Shown here: positions 25,354 through 36,711 of the stretch, piece by piece
Numbering within the stretch: the stretch's first letter is position 1
How the letters are laid out: each line of letters begins with the position of its first letter
DNA from: Roseiarcus sp036489975
GTDB lineage: Bacteria > Pseudomonadota > Alphaproteobacteria > Rhizobiales > Beijerinckiaceae
Direction: 5' to 3'
NCBI GenBank assembly: GCA_036489975.1
Contig: DASXES010000144.1
Coordinates: 1 to 64,000, forward strand
DNA: 64,000 bases
Program-made: the position numbers and the translations under genes
The notes under the pieces: generated by a model
Databases searched by the model: none
Told to the model about the DNA's origin: nothing
Seen by the model: only the letters and a program-made list of their open reading frames with translations

Positions 25354-26172
25354 ATGAACTGGGTCATGGCGCGACGGATGGCGCTCACGGGGGCCGTTGC
25401 CGCCGTCGGTCTGTGCTCGGCGCTCCTGAGTGGATCGACGCAGGCGGACGCCGCGCCGGCTTGCGTGACTGCGCCGGGGGCCTACGCCTTCGCCTGCACG
25501 GGCCCTTCGGCTGATTACGCCACCCTCACGCTTCAAGTGGGCGGAAAGACGGTCAGCCTGAGCACTGACGGCTTCCAGGGATGGGTCAGCGACAATTCAT
25601 TTAATATCGGCGGCCCCCTGGGCGCCAACTCGAACTATGTGGTCGGCCTTTATAACAACGCGTCTTACAATAATTATTTCGCCTTCGATCTCTCCCGTTT
25701 GGGCTCGACTGCGAGCGTTACGTCGGCGAGTTTGACCCTTAACGCCGGCTTGATCAACGCGACAATGGATTACACTCTGTTCGGGGCGACGGATCTGCTC
25801 TCTCAGCTCGAGGTCAACTTCAGTCCGAACACGAGTCTCTACGATGCTCTGGCGGCCGGTCCGGTCTATGACGATCCCATTCTCACTCCCAACACAGCCA
25901 ATCCGTTTCAGCCGCTTGTGTTCGGGCTCAACGAATCGGCGATCGGAGACATCAACGAGGCGATCCAGAACCGGAGCCTGATGTTTGCCATCTCGGGCCA
26001 TGCCGCGCTCCCTGCGACCGCTTTCGTAGGCTCCGTGCCCGAGCCCGCGACATGGATGCTGATGCTCGCGGGTTTCGTCGGCCTTGGCTTCGTGGCCCGC
26101 CGCCGCCAGGCCATGAGAGGCCAGGCGATGCGACGCCGGGCTTCGGTCTCCGCCGGACCCGGCGCTTTCTGA
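25354..26172 (+). CDS. PEP-CTERM sorting-domain protein, function unknown
   Basis: About 272 residues. The signal peptide lies in the first 38 residues (starts MNWVMARRM, ends QADA). The mature part is a Ser/Asn/Leu-rich, Cys-poor domain of beta character with a repeat-like NNASYNNYFAFDLS stretch, typical of extracellular polysaccharide-associated proteins. The C-terminal PEP-CTERM signal is VPEPATWMLMLAGFVGLGF followed by ARRRQ. An Arg-rich extension of about 22 residues after the anchor is unusually long. Starts at 25339 (TTG), 25354 (ATG) and 25366 (ATG) are all possible; none has a strong ribosome-binding site. Confidence 0.8.
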   Translation: MNWVMARRMALTGAVAAVGLCSALLSGSTQADAAPACVTAPGAYAFACTGPSADYATLTLQVGGKTVSLSTDGFQGWVSDNSFNIGGPLGANSNYVVGLYNNASYNNYFAFDLSRLGSTASVTSASLTLNAGLINATMDYTLFGATDLLSQLEVNFSPNTSLYDALAAGPVYDDPILTPNTANPFQPLVFGLNESAIGDINEAIQNRSLMFAISGHAALPATAFVGSVPEPATWMLMLAGFVGLGFVARRRQAMRGQAMRRRASVSAGPGAF

Positions 26173-26316
26173 TCGTCGCTGATCGTTGCACGGCCGGGCC
26201 GCGTTCAGGCGGCCCTTTTCCACCTGCGGCAGGCGGATCGCCCGTATCCGCGATTCCCGGGGCGGGCGTCTCCGCGCGATTTGACGCGGTGCCGTCGATG
26301 CCCCATTTCTTAGGCC

Positions 26317-27045
26317 ATGGCCGACGTCTCAATTCCCGCCGCGTTCGGCGCGGGTCTGCTCTCATTTGTTTCGCCGTGCGTGCTGCCGCTCGCGGCGCCC
26401 TATCTCTGCTATCTCGCGGGGGCGAGCGTCGAAGCCCTGGCCGACGAGAGCGAGGTGAAGGCGAGGCGCGATATTCTCGTCACCGCATTGCTGTTCGTCG
26501 CTGGCTTCTCGACCGTGTTCGTCGCCCTGGGGGCGACGGCGTCGGTGTTGGGGACGCTGCTCAGGCAATGGAGCCATGCGCTGTCGATCGCAGCGGGGAT
26601 CGGCGTAATCCTGATGGGCCTGCATTTTCTCGGGGTCTTCCAGATCGGCGCGATGCTGCGCGAGAAGCGCCTGGAGCTCGAGAAGCCGGCTGGCCTATGG
26701 AGCGCCTATCCGATGGGCTTCGCCTTCGCGATCGGCTGGACTCCCTGCATCGGCCCGATCCTGGCCACCATTCTGGCCGTCGCTGGCAGCAGAGACACCG
26801 CCGCCAGCGGCGCGGCTCTGCTTGCCGTCTATAGCCTTGGGCTAGGGTTGCCCTTCATTGCCGCCGCCGCGGCGATGGGTCCGTTCATGCGCGCCTCGCT
26901 CCAACTGCGCAAACAGTTCGGCCGCATCGAGAAGGCCGTCGGCGTCCTGCTCGTGGCGACCGGCGTTCTGTTTCTGACTGGCGGCTTTCAAAGCATTTCG
27001 CTGTGGCTGATCGAGACGTTTCCGCAGTTCGGCCAGATCGGTTGA
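26317..27045 (+). CDS. ccdA: Cytochrome c biogenesis protein CcdA
   Basis: 242-residue, six-helix membrane protein that passes electrons from cytosolic thioredoxin to periplasmic thiol acceptors for heme-c assembly. The redox cysteines are Cys21 in FVSPCVLPLAAP (helix 1) and Cys144 in GWTPCIGPI (helix 4), both in the conserved P-C contexts. The family length and topology match the short DsbD-like CcdA. No dedicated periplasmic thioredoxin (CcmG) is adjacent. It ends at a bidirectional terminator shared with the converging binding-protein gene. Confidence 0.94.
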   Translation: MADVSIPAAFGAGLLSFVSPCVLPLAAPYLCYLAGASVEALADESEVKARRDILVTALLFVAGFSTVFVALGATASVLGTLLRQWSHALSIAAGIGVILMGLHFLGVFQIGAMLREKRLELEKPAGLWSAYPMGFAFAIGWTPCIGPILATILAVAGSRDTAASGAALLAVYSLGLGLPFIAAAAAMGPFMRASLQLRKQFGRIEKAVGVLLVATGVLFLTGGFQSISLWLIETFPQFGQIG

Positions 27046-27058
27046 GGCGGCAAAAAAG

Positions 27059-27082
27059 AAACCCGCCGGGGACGGCGGGTTT
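27059..27082. terminator. Bidirectional rho-independent terminator between ccdA and the binding-protein gene
   Basis: A perfect 9-bp stem AAACCCGCC / GGCGGGTTT with a 6-base loop. A-rich bases precede it and T-rich bases follow, so it can stop transcription from both directions. Confidence 0.85.
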
Positions 27083-27142
27083 CCTCATTCGCGTCAGGAG
27101 TTTAAGGCCGCCAGGCGCTGAACCGCCAGGCAGCCAGACGCC

Positions 27143-28264
27143 TTAAGACTTGTTCTGCACGTAAGTGATCTTGCCGTCGGGCCCCTTCTCCCAGGTGTAC
27201 CAGACGTAGTCGACGCTGGTGCGGTCGCCCTTCTTGTCGAAGGCGATCGGGCCGATCACCGTGTTGAAGGTCATGCCCGAATGCATGGCAGCCGCGACCT
27301 TCTTCGGATCGAGCGACTTGGCCTTTTCCGCCGCCTGCTTCATGATCTGGACGGCAGCGTAGGAGTAGAGCGTATAGGCTTCCGGATCGAAGTTCTTCGC
27401 CTTGAACTCGGCGACCACGTCCTTGGCGGCGGGGTTCTGACGCGGGTCGGGACCGAATGACATCAAGGTGCCTTCGACGCCCGGTCCGCCAATCTGCGAG
27501 AACTCGTTGTCGGTGATGCCGTCGCCCGAGATCATGACCGTCTTCATGCCCTGGTCGCGCATCTGGCGGATGATGAGGCCGCCTTCGGTATGCAGGCCGC
27601 CCCACATCAGATAGTCGGCGCCCGACGCCTTGATCTTGGAGACGATGGCCGAATAGTCCTTCTCTCCGGTGTTGACGCCTTCGTACATCACTTCCTTGAT
27701 GCCGAACTTGTGCATGTTGTCGAGCGCCGCGTCGGCGAGGCCCTTGCCGTAGGTCGTCTTGTCGTGCACGACGGCGATCTTCTTGCCCTTGAGCTTGTCG
27801 CGCGCGAGCTCGGCCCACAACATGCCCTGCTGGTCGTCACGCCCGCAGGTGCGGAACGCGTCCCACAGCTTGCGGTCCGTGATCTTGGGATTGGTGGCCG
27901 AGGGGGTGATGAACAGGATGCCGTTTTCCGCATAGACGTCGGAAGCGGGGATGGTCACGCCGGAATTGAAGTGGCCGACAACGAACTTGACGCCATCGCC
28001 GACGAACTTGTTGGCGACCGAAACGCCCTGCTTGGGATCGGAGACGTCGTCGCCTTGCTCGAGTGTGATCTGCTGGCCGAGAATGCCACCGGCCTTGTTG
28101 ATATCCTCGACCGCCTGGGTCGTGCCTTGCACAAGCTGGGCGCCGAAGGCGGCGTTGGGTCCAGTGATCGGGCCGGCGACGCCCATCTTGATCTGTGCGC
28201 TGGCCGCGCCAGAAAACGCCAGGGCGGCGGCGAGCGCCACCCCAGACAACCAATGTTTAGTCAT
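27143..28264 (-). CDS. Branched-chain amino-acid type ABC transporter substrate-binding protein
   Basis: 373 residues, periplasmic binding protein of the LivJ/LivK (type I, Peripla_BP_6) family. The signal peptide spans 1-23 (ends ASA). The mature protein starts QIKMGVAGPITGPNAAFGAQL, the ligand-binding loop, and continues FVVGHFNSGVTIPASDVY, FITPSATNPKITDR and RDDQQGMLWAE, typical of the family. The ligand is probably Leu/Ile/Val or a related aliphatic amino acid. It lies downstream of the four membrane and ATPase genes and is separated from them by 150 AT-rich bases that likely hold its own promoter, which would allow excess production. Confidence 0.9.
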   Translation of the reverse strand: MTKHWLSGVALAAALAFSGAASAQIKMGVAGPITGPNAAFGAQLVQGTTQAVEDINKAGGILGQQITLEQGDDVSDPKQGVSVANKFVGDGVKFVVGHFNSGVTIPASDVYAENGILFITPSATNPKITDRKLWDAFRTCGRDDQQGMLWAELARDKLKGKKIAVVHDKTTYGKGLADAALDNMHKFGIKEVMYEGVNTGEKDYSAIVSKIKASGADYLMWGGLHTEGGLIIRQMRDQGMKTVMISGDGITDNEFSQIGGPGVEGTLMSFGPDPRQNPAAKDVVAEFKAKNFDPEAYTLYSYAAVQIMKQAAEKAKSLDPKKVAAAMHSGMTFNTVIGPIAFDKKGDRTSVDYVWYTWEKGPDGKITYVQNKS

Positions 28265-28412
28265 TCAGTTACTCCCATGAGTTGCGGGCGCCCGGCCCTC
28301 CCTGACGCCCGTCGGCAGAAGAAAAATTCCACCTTGAAGGCCGATACTTTCTTGTTTTTGGTCAAGAGTCACCTTAAAAAACACAAAGGTTTGATCAGCC
28401 TTTAGGCGATGT

Positions 28413-28769
28413 TCAGCCATTCCCTTTGACGCGCCAGTTCAGCCCCGAACTTTCATATGCCCAAGAATATTGGGTGGCCATCTGCGTCGCTCGCATCGAC
28501 CGATAGCCGAGCGCGCCGGCTATGATCATCCAGATCAAGGCGCTGATGAAGAGCGGAACCGAAAGCAGCGGCTCGCCATAAAGCGCATAGTGAAGAAAGC
28601 GCACCGCCGCGGCGAGAAAGACCATGTAGGGCGCCAGCATCGCGAGCGGCCGCCAGGTCTTGGCGACAGCCCTTCCGGTCGCCCAGGCGCCAGCTCCGCC
28701 CAGCGCCAGCGTGAGGACGATAAAGGTGAAGATGCCGTAGTGCACATCCGACCACAGGAAGCCGCCCAT
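28413..28769 (-). CDS. DUF6867 family three-helix membrane protein of the liv operon
   Basis: 118 residues with three hydrophobic segments (about 11-31, 42-62, 66-88). The C-terminal tail ends in YSWAYESSGLNWRVKG. The start ATG at 28769 shares its A with the livF stop (TGATG), so it is translated by reinitiation after livF. The family is found in alphaproteobacteria next to branched-chain amino-acid ABC genes; its role in the transporter is unknown. Confidence 0.75.
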   Translation of the reverse strand: MGGFLWSDVHYGIFTFIVLTLALGGAGAWATGRAVAKTWRPLAMLAPYMVFLAAAVRFLHYALYGEPLLSVPLFISALIWMIIAGALGYRSMRATQMATQYSWAYESSGLNWRVKGNG

Positions 28770-29512
28770 CAATGCCCCCCCTCGAGATATGCGGCCCGCA
28801 CTTCGGGGCGCGCGAGCAATTCGGCGCCGGCGCCTTGCATGGTAATCGCGCCATTGACCATCACATAGCCGCGATGGGCGAGTTTCAGCGCGTGAAAGGC
28901 GTTCTGCTCGACCAGAAAAACGGTGAGGCCTTCGCGCGCGTTGAGTTCGCCGATCACTTTGAAGATCTGCTTGACCACGAGCGGAGCAAGACCGAGCGAC
29001 GGTTCGTCCAGAAGCAGCAGGCGGGGCCGGCTCATGAGCGCCCGCCCGATCGCCAGCATCTGCTGTTCGCCGCCCGACAGCGTGCCCCCGCGCTGCGGCG
29101 CGCGCTCCTTGAGGCGCGGAAAAAGCGTGAACACGCGCTCCAGATCCTCGTCGAAATAGGCGAAATTGTTGATCGAGGCGCCCATCTGCAAATTTTCGAA
29201 CACGGTCATGCGCGGAAAGATGCGACGTCCCTCCGGCGACTGGGCGATCTGGAGCCGCGCGATCATGTGCGTCGGCAGGTTCGTGATGTCCCGGCCATCG
29301 AAGGTGATCCGGCCGCGCCGCGCGCGGGGCGCGCCGAAAATGGTCATCATGGTCGTCGACTTGCCGGCGCCGTTGGCTCCGATCAGGGTGACGATTTCGC
29401 CCTTGTTGACATCGATGTCGATGCCCCTGAGCGCCTGGATCTTGCCGTAGAACGTCTCGATCCCGCGCAGTTGCAGAAGCGGCGTCGGCGCGGCCGCGCC
29501 CGCCACGCTCAC
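28769..29512 (-). CDS. livF: Branched-chain amino-acid ABC transporter ATPase LivF
   Basis: 247-residue nucleotide-binding subunit. Walker A is GANGAGKST, the signature LSGGEQQMLAIGRAL, Walker B LLLLDEPSLGL, followed by the H-loop-like FLVEQNAFHAL. The ATP subunit reads IDVNKGEIVTLIGANG, the LivF pattern (Q-N-A rather than the LivG HDM). The start overlaps livG by four bases. Together with LivG it forms the ATPase heterodimer. Confidence 0.95.
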   Translation of the reverse strand: MSVAGAAAPTPLLQLRGIETFYGKIQALRGIDIDVNKGEIVTLIGANGAGKSTTMMTIFGAPRARRGRITFDGRDITNLPTHMIARLQIAQSPEGRRIFPRMTVFENLQMGASINNFAYFDEDLERVFTLFPRLKERAPQRGGTLSGGEQQMLAIGRALMSRPRLLLLDEPSLGLAPLVVKQIFKVIGELNAREGLTVFLVEQNAFHALKLAHRGYVMVNGAITMQGAGAELLARPEVRAAYLEGGH

Positions 29513-30420
29513 TGCTCCAACTCCTTTTCGATTTGTTCGACCTCTTCCTCGTCCTCGACCCCGAGATAGGCCGCGATCACCTTCGGATCGGCGCGCACCT
29601 CCTCCGGCGTGCCGTCGGCGATCTTGACGCCATAGTCGAGCACGACCACGTGATCGGAGATCTGCATGACGACCGACATGTCATGCTCGATTAGGAGCAC
29701 CGAGGTGTTGTGGTCGGCGCGGATCGAGCGCAGGAGCGCATTAAGATCGGCGGATTCACGGGGATTGAGTCCGGCGGCCGGTTCATCAAGGCAGAGAAGC
29801 ACCGGATCGGTGCACATCGCGCGGGCGATTTCCAGCCGGCGCTGGGCGCCGTAGGGCAGTTCGCCGGCGGGATCGTCGGCGCGGTCGCTGAGATCGATTT
29901 TCTCCAGCCAGTATTTCGCCCGCTCGATGCAATCCGCCTCCTTGCGGCGATAGCTCGGCGCGCCGATCAGCCCAAGCACGGTGAGCCCGCTCGCCAGCAT
30001 GAGCGGATTGTGGTGGGCGACCAGCAGGTTTTCCAGCACCGTCATGCCCTGAAACAGGCGGATGTTCTGGAATGTGCGCGCGACGCGCGCCTTGCGGGCG
30101 ATTTCGTGGTCGGGCATACGCTCGAGCAGAAAGAGCTCGCCGTTCGGCGTGGTCGCATGGCGCCCGCTCGATCGGGTGGCGGCGGCGATGTCGTCCGGCG
30201 TCGCGACGCCATCGCGGGCAAGGGCGAGGCGCCCCTCGGTCGGCTTGTAGAACCCGGTGACGCAGTTGAAGACGGTCGTCTTGCCGGCGCCGTTGGGCCC
30301 TATGAGCGCGGTGATGTCGCCTCGCCCGACCGAAAAGCTGAAGGCGTTCACCGCGACGAGGCCGCCGAACCGCATCGTGAGGTTTTCAACCGCGAGCAGC
30401 GGGCCGGTCAGCCAATTCAT
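29509..30420 (-). CDS. livG: Branched-chain amino-acid ABC transporter ATPase LivG
   Basis: 303 residues, longer than E. coli LivG (about 255). Walker A GPNGAGKTT, Q-loop FQNIRLFQGMTVLENLLVA, signature AQRRLEIARAMCTDPVLLCLDEPAAGLNP, and the switch LLIEHDMSVVM are all intact. A 25-residue insertion after the Walker A strand (around VATPDDIAAATRSSGR) and an acidic C-terminal tail (EDEEEVEQIEKELEQ) account for the extra length. It starts directly after the livM stop with no gap. Confidence 0.95.
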   Translation of the reverse strand: MNWLTGPLLAVENLTMRFGGLVAVNAFSFSVGRGDITALIGPNGAGKTTVFNCVTGFYKPTEGRLALARDGVATPDDIAAATRSSGRHATTPNGELFLLERMPDHEIARKARVARTFQNIRLFQGMTVLENLLVAHHNPLMLASGLTVLGLIGAPSYRRKEADCIERAKYWLEKIDLSDRADDPAGELPYGAQRRLEIARAMCTDPVLLCLDEPAAGLNPRESADLNALLRSIRADHNTSVLLIEHDMSVVMQISDHVVVLDYGVKIADGTPEEVRADPKVIAAYLGVEDEEEVEQIEKELEQ

Positions 30421-31872
30421 TTAGCCGTGTCCCTCTTTGACCAGATCGCCAGACACGGCCTTTCGCTCCTTGAGGAAGATCGACGGCAGGCGCGTCGAAA
30501 CGAGGCCGCGCGGCTTCCAGATCATCATCACGACCATCGCCGCGCCGAACAGCAGCATGCGATACTGAGTCGGATCGAAATCCTGGCCGAATATCGCCTT
30601 CATCCATTCCAGTTCACGCATAAGCTCGGGAACGCCGATCATCACAGCGGCGGCGATCGCGACGCCAAGCTGCGAGCCCATGCCGCCGAGCACGACGATG
30701 GCGAGGATCGTCGCCGACTCGATGAAGGTGAAACTTTCGGGGCTCACGAATCCCTGCCGGACGGCGAAGAATGAACCGGCGAAGCCGCCGAACATCGCGC
30801 CCAGCGCAAAGGCGGTGAGCTTGGTGTTGGTGGTGTTGATGCCGAGCGACCGGCAGGCGATTTCGTCCTCGCGAAGCGCCTCCCAGGCCCGCCCGATCGG
30901 CAGCCGGCGCAGACGAATCGTCACGAAGTTGGTGAGGAGGGCGAGCGCGAGGATCAGATAGAAGAGAAAGATCGTGCGGTAGATCGGCGTGTAGGGCAGA
31001 TGAAAGATCGCGGCGAACCCGTCGTCGTCGTCAGTGAAAGGAATGCCGAAGAACGATACGTGGGGAATCTCGCTGATGCCGGCGTAGCCGTTGGTCAGAT
31101 CGACCCAGTTGATCAGCACCATGCGGATGATTTCGCCGAACGCCAGCGTCACAATGGCCAGATAGTCGCCTCTGAGCCTGAGAACCGGAAAGCCCAGAAT
31201 GACCCCCCACATCGCCGCGAGGATTCCGGCGAGCGGCAGGCAGATCCAGAACGAAAGGCCGAACGTCGTCGACAGCAGCGCGTAGGAATAGGCGCCGACG
31301 GCGTAGAAGGCGACGTAGCCGAGATCGAGCAGGCCCGCGAGGCCGACCACGATGTTCAACCCCCAGCCCAGCATCACGTAGATCAGAATCTGGACGCCGT
31401 AATTGTTGATCCACTTGAGGGATCCCTGAGGCCCGAGAAGGCCAAGCGAGATGATCGGGAACAGGATGACGAGCCCGAGCACGAAGGGACCGAAATACCG
31501 ACCGAAGGCGATCCGCGCGGCTGACGGCGGGGCCGTGCCCTCGCCTTCCCGCGCCGCCTGCGCCAGCGCGCCGCCCATGCCCCCGGCCAGCGCGGAGCCC
31601 ACGCGGTCGAACCAGATGCGCCAGTCCGCGCGCGCCATCTGGCGTAAGAAAACGAACACGAAAACGATCGCCGAGATGGCGAACGAAAGCGGCCATCGGC
31701 CGCCCAGCACGAGTTCGTTGTTGATGTTCGCTTCGGCGCGGTAGCTGATGATCGGAAAGCAAAGGCCGAAGGCGACGAGCGCCGCCGCCGCAGCGTTGCG
31801 GAGGGCGGGAACGAGCTGGGTCGCGGTCTCGCCGGGGGTCGCGATCTCCGAGGCTTGCGAAGGCGCGCTCAT
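30421..31872 (-). CDS. livM: High-affinity branched-chain amino-acid ABC permease LivM
   Basis: 483 residues. The N-terminal 150 residues (two hydrophobic segments plus a Gly/Ala-rich loop) form an extension absent from short LivM proteins. The conserved permease core starts near GWGLNIVVGLAGLLDLGYVAFYAVGAY, and the EAA-type loop is GRAWEALREDEIACRSLGIN. About ten membrane helices are visible in total. The C-terminus ends with the family-typical IWKPRGLVSTRLPSIFLKE. It lies three bases after livH and directly before livG, so the genes form one operon. Confidence 0.93.
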   Translation of the reverse strand: MSAPSQASEIATPGETATQLVPALRNAAAAALVAFGLCFPIISYRAEANINNELVLGGRWPLSFAISAIVFVFVFLRQMARADWRIWFDRVGSALAGGMGGALAQAAREGEGTAPPSAARIAFGRYFGPFVLGLVILFPIISLGLLGPQGSLKWINNYGVQILIYVMLGWGLNIVVGLAGLLDLGYVAFYAVGAYSYALLSTTFGLSFWICLPLAGILAAMWGVILGFPVLRLRGDYLAIVTLAFGEIIRMVLINWVDLTNGYAGISEIPHVSFFGIPFTDDDDGFAAIFHLPYTPIYRTIFLFYLILALALLTNFVTIRLRRLPIGRAWEALREDEIACRSLGINTTNTKLTAFALGAMFGGFAGSFFAVRQGFVSPESFTFIESATILAIVVLGGMGSQLGVAIAAAVMIGVPELMRELEWMKAIFGQDFDPTQYRMLLFGAAMVVMMIWKPRGLVSTRLPSIFLKERKAVSGDLVKEGHG

Positions 31873-31875
31873 GGC

Positions 31876-32790
31876 TTAAACCTTCTCGACTTCCGGCCTG
31901 CCGAGAATGCCCGAGGGCAGGAAGATCAGCGTGATCGCCAGGATCATGAACGCGGCGACGTCCTTGTAGTCGGTGGTGAAATAGGACGACCAGAACACCT
32001 CGATGAGCCCGATCAGGAGGCCGCCCAGAACGGCGCCCGGCAACGAGCCGATGCCGCCCAGCACCGCGGCGGTGAAGGCTTTGACGCCGGGCACGAAACC
32101 GTCGGCGAAATTGACGACGCCGTAGTAGATGACAAACATGACCCCGGCGACCGCCGCCAGGGCCGCGCCCATGATGAAGGTGATCGAAATCGTCGCGTCG
32201 ACGTCGATGCCCAGCAGCGCCGCCATCTTGCTGTCCTGCTCGCAGGCCCGCTGCGCCCGCCCGAGGGAAGTGTATTTGACGATGTACCAGAACGCGGCGA
32301 GCAGGACAGCCGTCACGGCCACGATCAAGATCTGACGCACCGAAAGCGTCACGTCGTAGACGCCTCCGGTCAGGTTGAAGACATGGTTTGGCAGTTGCGG
32401 CGCGGGCTTATTGCGCGGCCCCTGAACGACCTGGACGAAATTTGACAGAAAAATCGACATGCCGATCGCCGAAATGAGCGGGGCCAGGCGAAACGACCCG
32501 CGCAACGGCCGGTAGGCCAGCCGTTCGATCGCCCAGTTCCATAGGCCGGTCAGCGCCATGGCGGCGACCAGCACCACGAGAAATACAAGCGGCAGCGACC
32601 CCACATGCAGAATCTGGGTCAGGATCATGAATATGATCAACGCGATGAAGGCCGACAGCATGAACAAGTCGCCATGGGCGAAATTGACCATGCCGATGAT
32701 GCCGTAAACCATCGTGTAGCCGATGGCGATCAGTCCGTAGATCGACCCCAGCGTGAGCCCGTTGATCAGCTGCTGCAGGAAATTATCCAT
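31876..32790 (-). CDS. livH: High-affinity branched-chain amino-acid ABC permease LivH
   Basis: 304 residues, about eight membrane helices. The family start MDNFLQQLINGLTLGSIYGLIAIGYTMVYGIIGMVNFAHG-type block follows the ATG at 32790; an upstream in-frame stretch of 42 residues is discarded. The EAA-like loop is GRAQRACEQDSKMAALLGIDVD, and the C-terminal GLIEVFWSSYFTTDYKDV is typical of the family. It is the first gene of livH-livM-livG-livF-DUF6867, with the binding-protein gene further downstream. Confidence 0.94.
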   Translation of the reverse strand: MDNFLQQLINGLTLGSIYGLIAIGYTMVYGIIGMVNFAHGDLFMLSAFIALIIFMILTQILHVGSLPLVFLVVLVAAMALTGLWNWAIERLAYRPLRGSFRLAPLISAIGMSIFLSNFVQVVQGPRNKPAPQLPNHVFNLTGGVYDVTLSVRQILIVAVTAVLLAAFWYIVKYTSLGRAQRACEQDSKMAALLGIDVDATISITFIMGAALAAVAGVMFVIYYGVVNFADGFVPGVKAFTAAVLGGIGSLPGAVLGGLLIGLIEVFWSSYFTTDYKDVAAFMILAITLIFLPSGILGRPEVEKV

Positions 32791-33204
32791 GCGCCAACCC
32801 GCCCTCCTGTTTCTCTCCGCTTCGCAGGAAACGTGCCATCGACGCTCGGCCGCCCTGTCTTTTCTGCGTTCTCGACCCCTCGAGGCTACGCGCTCACGCC
32901 ATGCCCCGCATTCCACAACCTAGCTGGCGCGATCGTCTGCGGCAACCCGAGGACGGCGCGACCCAGGCGCGACCTTGCCGGCGCGCTGGATCGCCGAATG
33001 AGCCTCGAAATGCCGAGCCGCACCGTAATAGTCGAAAAAATATAGCGAGATCGCCGCGCAGGCGTTGCCCGGAAGATTCGCCGGCGGCTTGATATTTCTC
33101 GCGCGTTGCGAAATGCTGTTGGCGCGCCGATCGCTTATCTTCGAATCTTGCGACCGCAAGCGTCGCGACGGATCGGACCCATCCCGGGAGGCAAGGAAGC
33201 GTTC
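32791..33204. other. Intergenic region between divergent livH and coxG
   Basis: About 410 bases with no credible gene; frames across it are short and lack starts with ribosome-binding sites. It must hold the promoters of both operons. AT-richer patches at about 33036-33052 and 33088-33100 are possible promoter sites for coxG. A GG...GC pair with 10-base spacing near 33120-33134 resembles a sigma-54 site only weakly. I see no clear operator. Confidence 0.5.
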
Positions 33205-33756
33205 ATGGCGATGACGATGACGGGCGAAACGACCCTGCCCGCCGACCGGCCCAAAGTTTGGGAGTTGCTCAACGACCCCGAGGTGCTCAAGTCCTGCATT
33301 CCAGGGTGCGAATCGCTTGAGAGGACCGGCGACAACGGCTTCGCCGCGGTCGTGAAGACGAAGATCGGACCGGTCTCCGCCACCTTTAAAGGCAAGGTCG
33401 AACTTTCCGACATCGTCCCGCAGGTGGGTTACACCATCAAGGGCGAAGGCGAGGGCGGCGTCGCCGGCTTCGCCAGGGGCGGCGCAAAGGTGTCGCTCGC
33501 CGACGCGCCCGGCGGGACGCTGCTCAAATACGACGTCGAGGCGCATGTCGGGGGCAAGATGGCCCAGCTCGGCGCACGCCTGATCGACGGCGTCGCCAAG
33601 GGCATGGCCGACAAATTCTTCGCGAATTTCGCCGCGATCGCTACGAGCGCAGCCGCGCCCGCCGCCGCGGGCGAGCCCGCCGCGGCCGAGCCGCCGGGCG
33701 AGCCGGCCCCTGAAGGGGCGGCAAAGAAATCTTGGTTCAGGAGGATACTGGAATGA
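33205..33756 (+). CDS. coxG: CoxG-type SRPBCC protein (carbon monoxide dehydrogenase subunit G family)
   Basis: 183 residues. An SRPBCC domain of the CoxG family (about 1-145) starts MTMTGETTLPADRPKVWELLNDPEVLKSCIPGCESLE and includes the A-x-F-K-G-K-V-E strand, and is followed by a Pro/Ala/Glu-rich linker and a short basic-aromatic tail (AKKSWFRRILE). In form I systems CoxG helps recruit CODH to the membrane; the linker-plus-tail fits that idea. The ATG at 33205 follows GGGAGG. The stop overlaps the coxS start by four bases. Confidence 0.92.
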   Translation: MAMTMTGETTLPADRPKVWELLNDPEVLKSCIPGCESLERTGDNGFAAVVKTKIGPVSATFKGKVELSDIVPQVGYTIKGEGEGGVAGFARGGAKVSLADAPGGTLLKYDVEAHVGGKMAQLGARLIDGVAKGMADKFFANFAAIATSAAAPAAAGEPAAAEPPGEPAPEGAAKKSWFRRILE

Positions 33757-34247
33757 TTCATGTCTCCATGGCGGTAAACGGCCGCCCCGCGTCGGGCGAC
33801 GTCGATCCGCGTACGCTGCTCGTGCAGTTCCTGCGCGAGAATCTGCGCCTCACCGGCACCCATGTCGGCTGCGACACGTCGCAGTGCGGCGCCTGCGTCG
33901 TCCACGTCGACGGACGCGCGATCAAGTCCTGCACGGTGCTGGCGGCGAGCTGCGAGGGCGCGCAGGTGACGACGATCGAGGGCCTCGCCACGAATGGCAA
34001 GCTGCATCCGATGCAGCAGGCATTCCAAGACAATCATGGCCTGCAATGCGGCTTCTGCACGCCGGGCATGATCATGGCCGCGATCGACCTCGCCAATCGC
34101 CAAGGACCGAACCTCGATGAAATTGCGATCCGCCACGGCCTCGACGGCAACATCTGCCGCTGCACCGGCTACCACAATATCGTGAAGGCGATCGCTCAGG
34201 GTGCGCGCGAGATGGGCGCCGCCGGAACTCGCCAGGCCGCCGAATAA
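33753..34247 (+). CDS. coxS: Molybdenum hydroxylase iron-sulfur subunit (CoxS)
   Basis: 164 residues with two [2Fe-2S] clusters: the plant-ferredoxin-type set Cys40, Cys45, Cys48 and Cys60 and the xanthine-oxidase type Cys99, Cys102, Cys135 and Cys137 (QCGFCTPG and ICRCTGY). It passes electrons from the molybdenum site of CoxL to the FAD of CoxM. The start ATG at 33753 is preceded by AGGAGG and overlaps the coxG stop (ATGA). The gene order S-L-M is that of form II clusters. Confidence 0.95.
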   Translation: MIHVSMAVNGRPASGDVDPRTLLVQFLRENLRLTGTHVGCDTSQCGACVVHVDGRAIKSCTVLAASCEGAQVTTIEGLATNGKLHPMQQAFQDNHGLQCGFCTPGMIMAAIDLANRQGPNLDEIAIRHGLDGNICRCTGYHNIVKAIAQGAREMGAAGTRQAAE

Positions 34248-34285
34248 AAAAAGACGTTTCGAGCCGTTTCAGGGAGAGAAACATC

Positions 34286-36649
<2,364 letters not shown>

Positions 36650-36711
36650 AATTTGTGAGGGCGCTGGCGACAGGCTTTCGCCCCTCACGCCCCGCTTTTG
36701 GAGAATGACCA

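Noticed and set aside
33120..33134. GG-N10-GC pattern upstream of coxG resembling sigma-54
   Set aside because: Only the two dinucleotides match; no regulator of that class is nearby and the pattern is common in GC-rich DNA.
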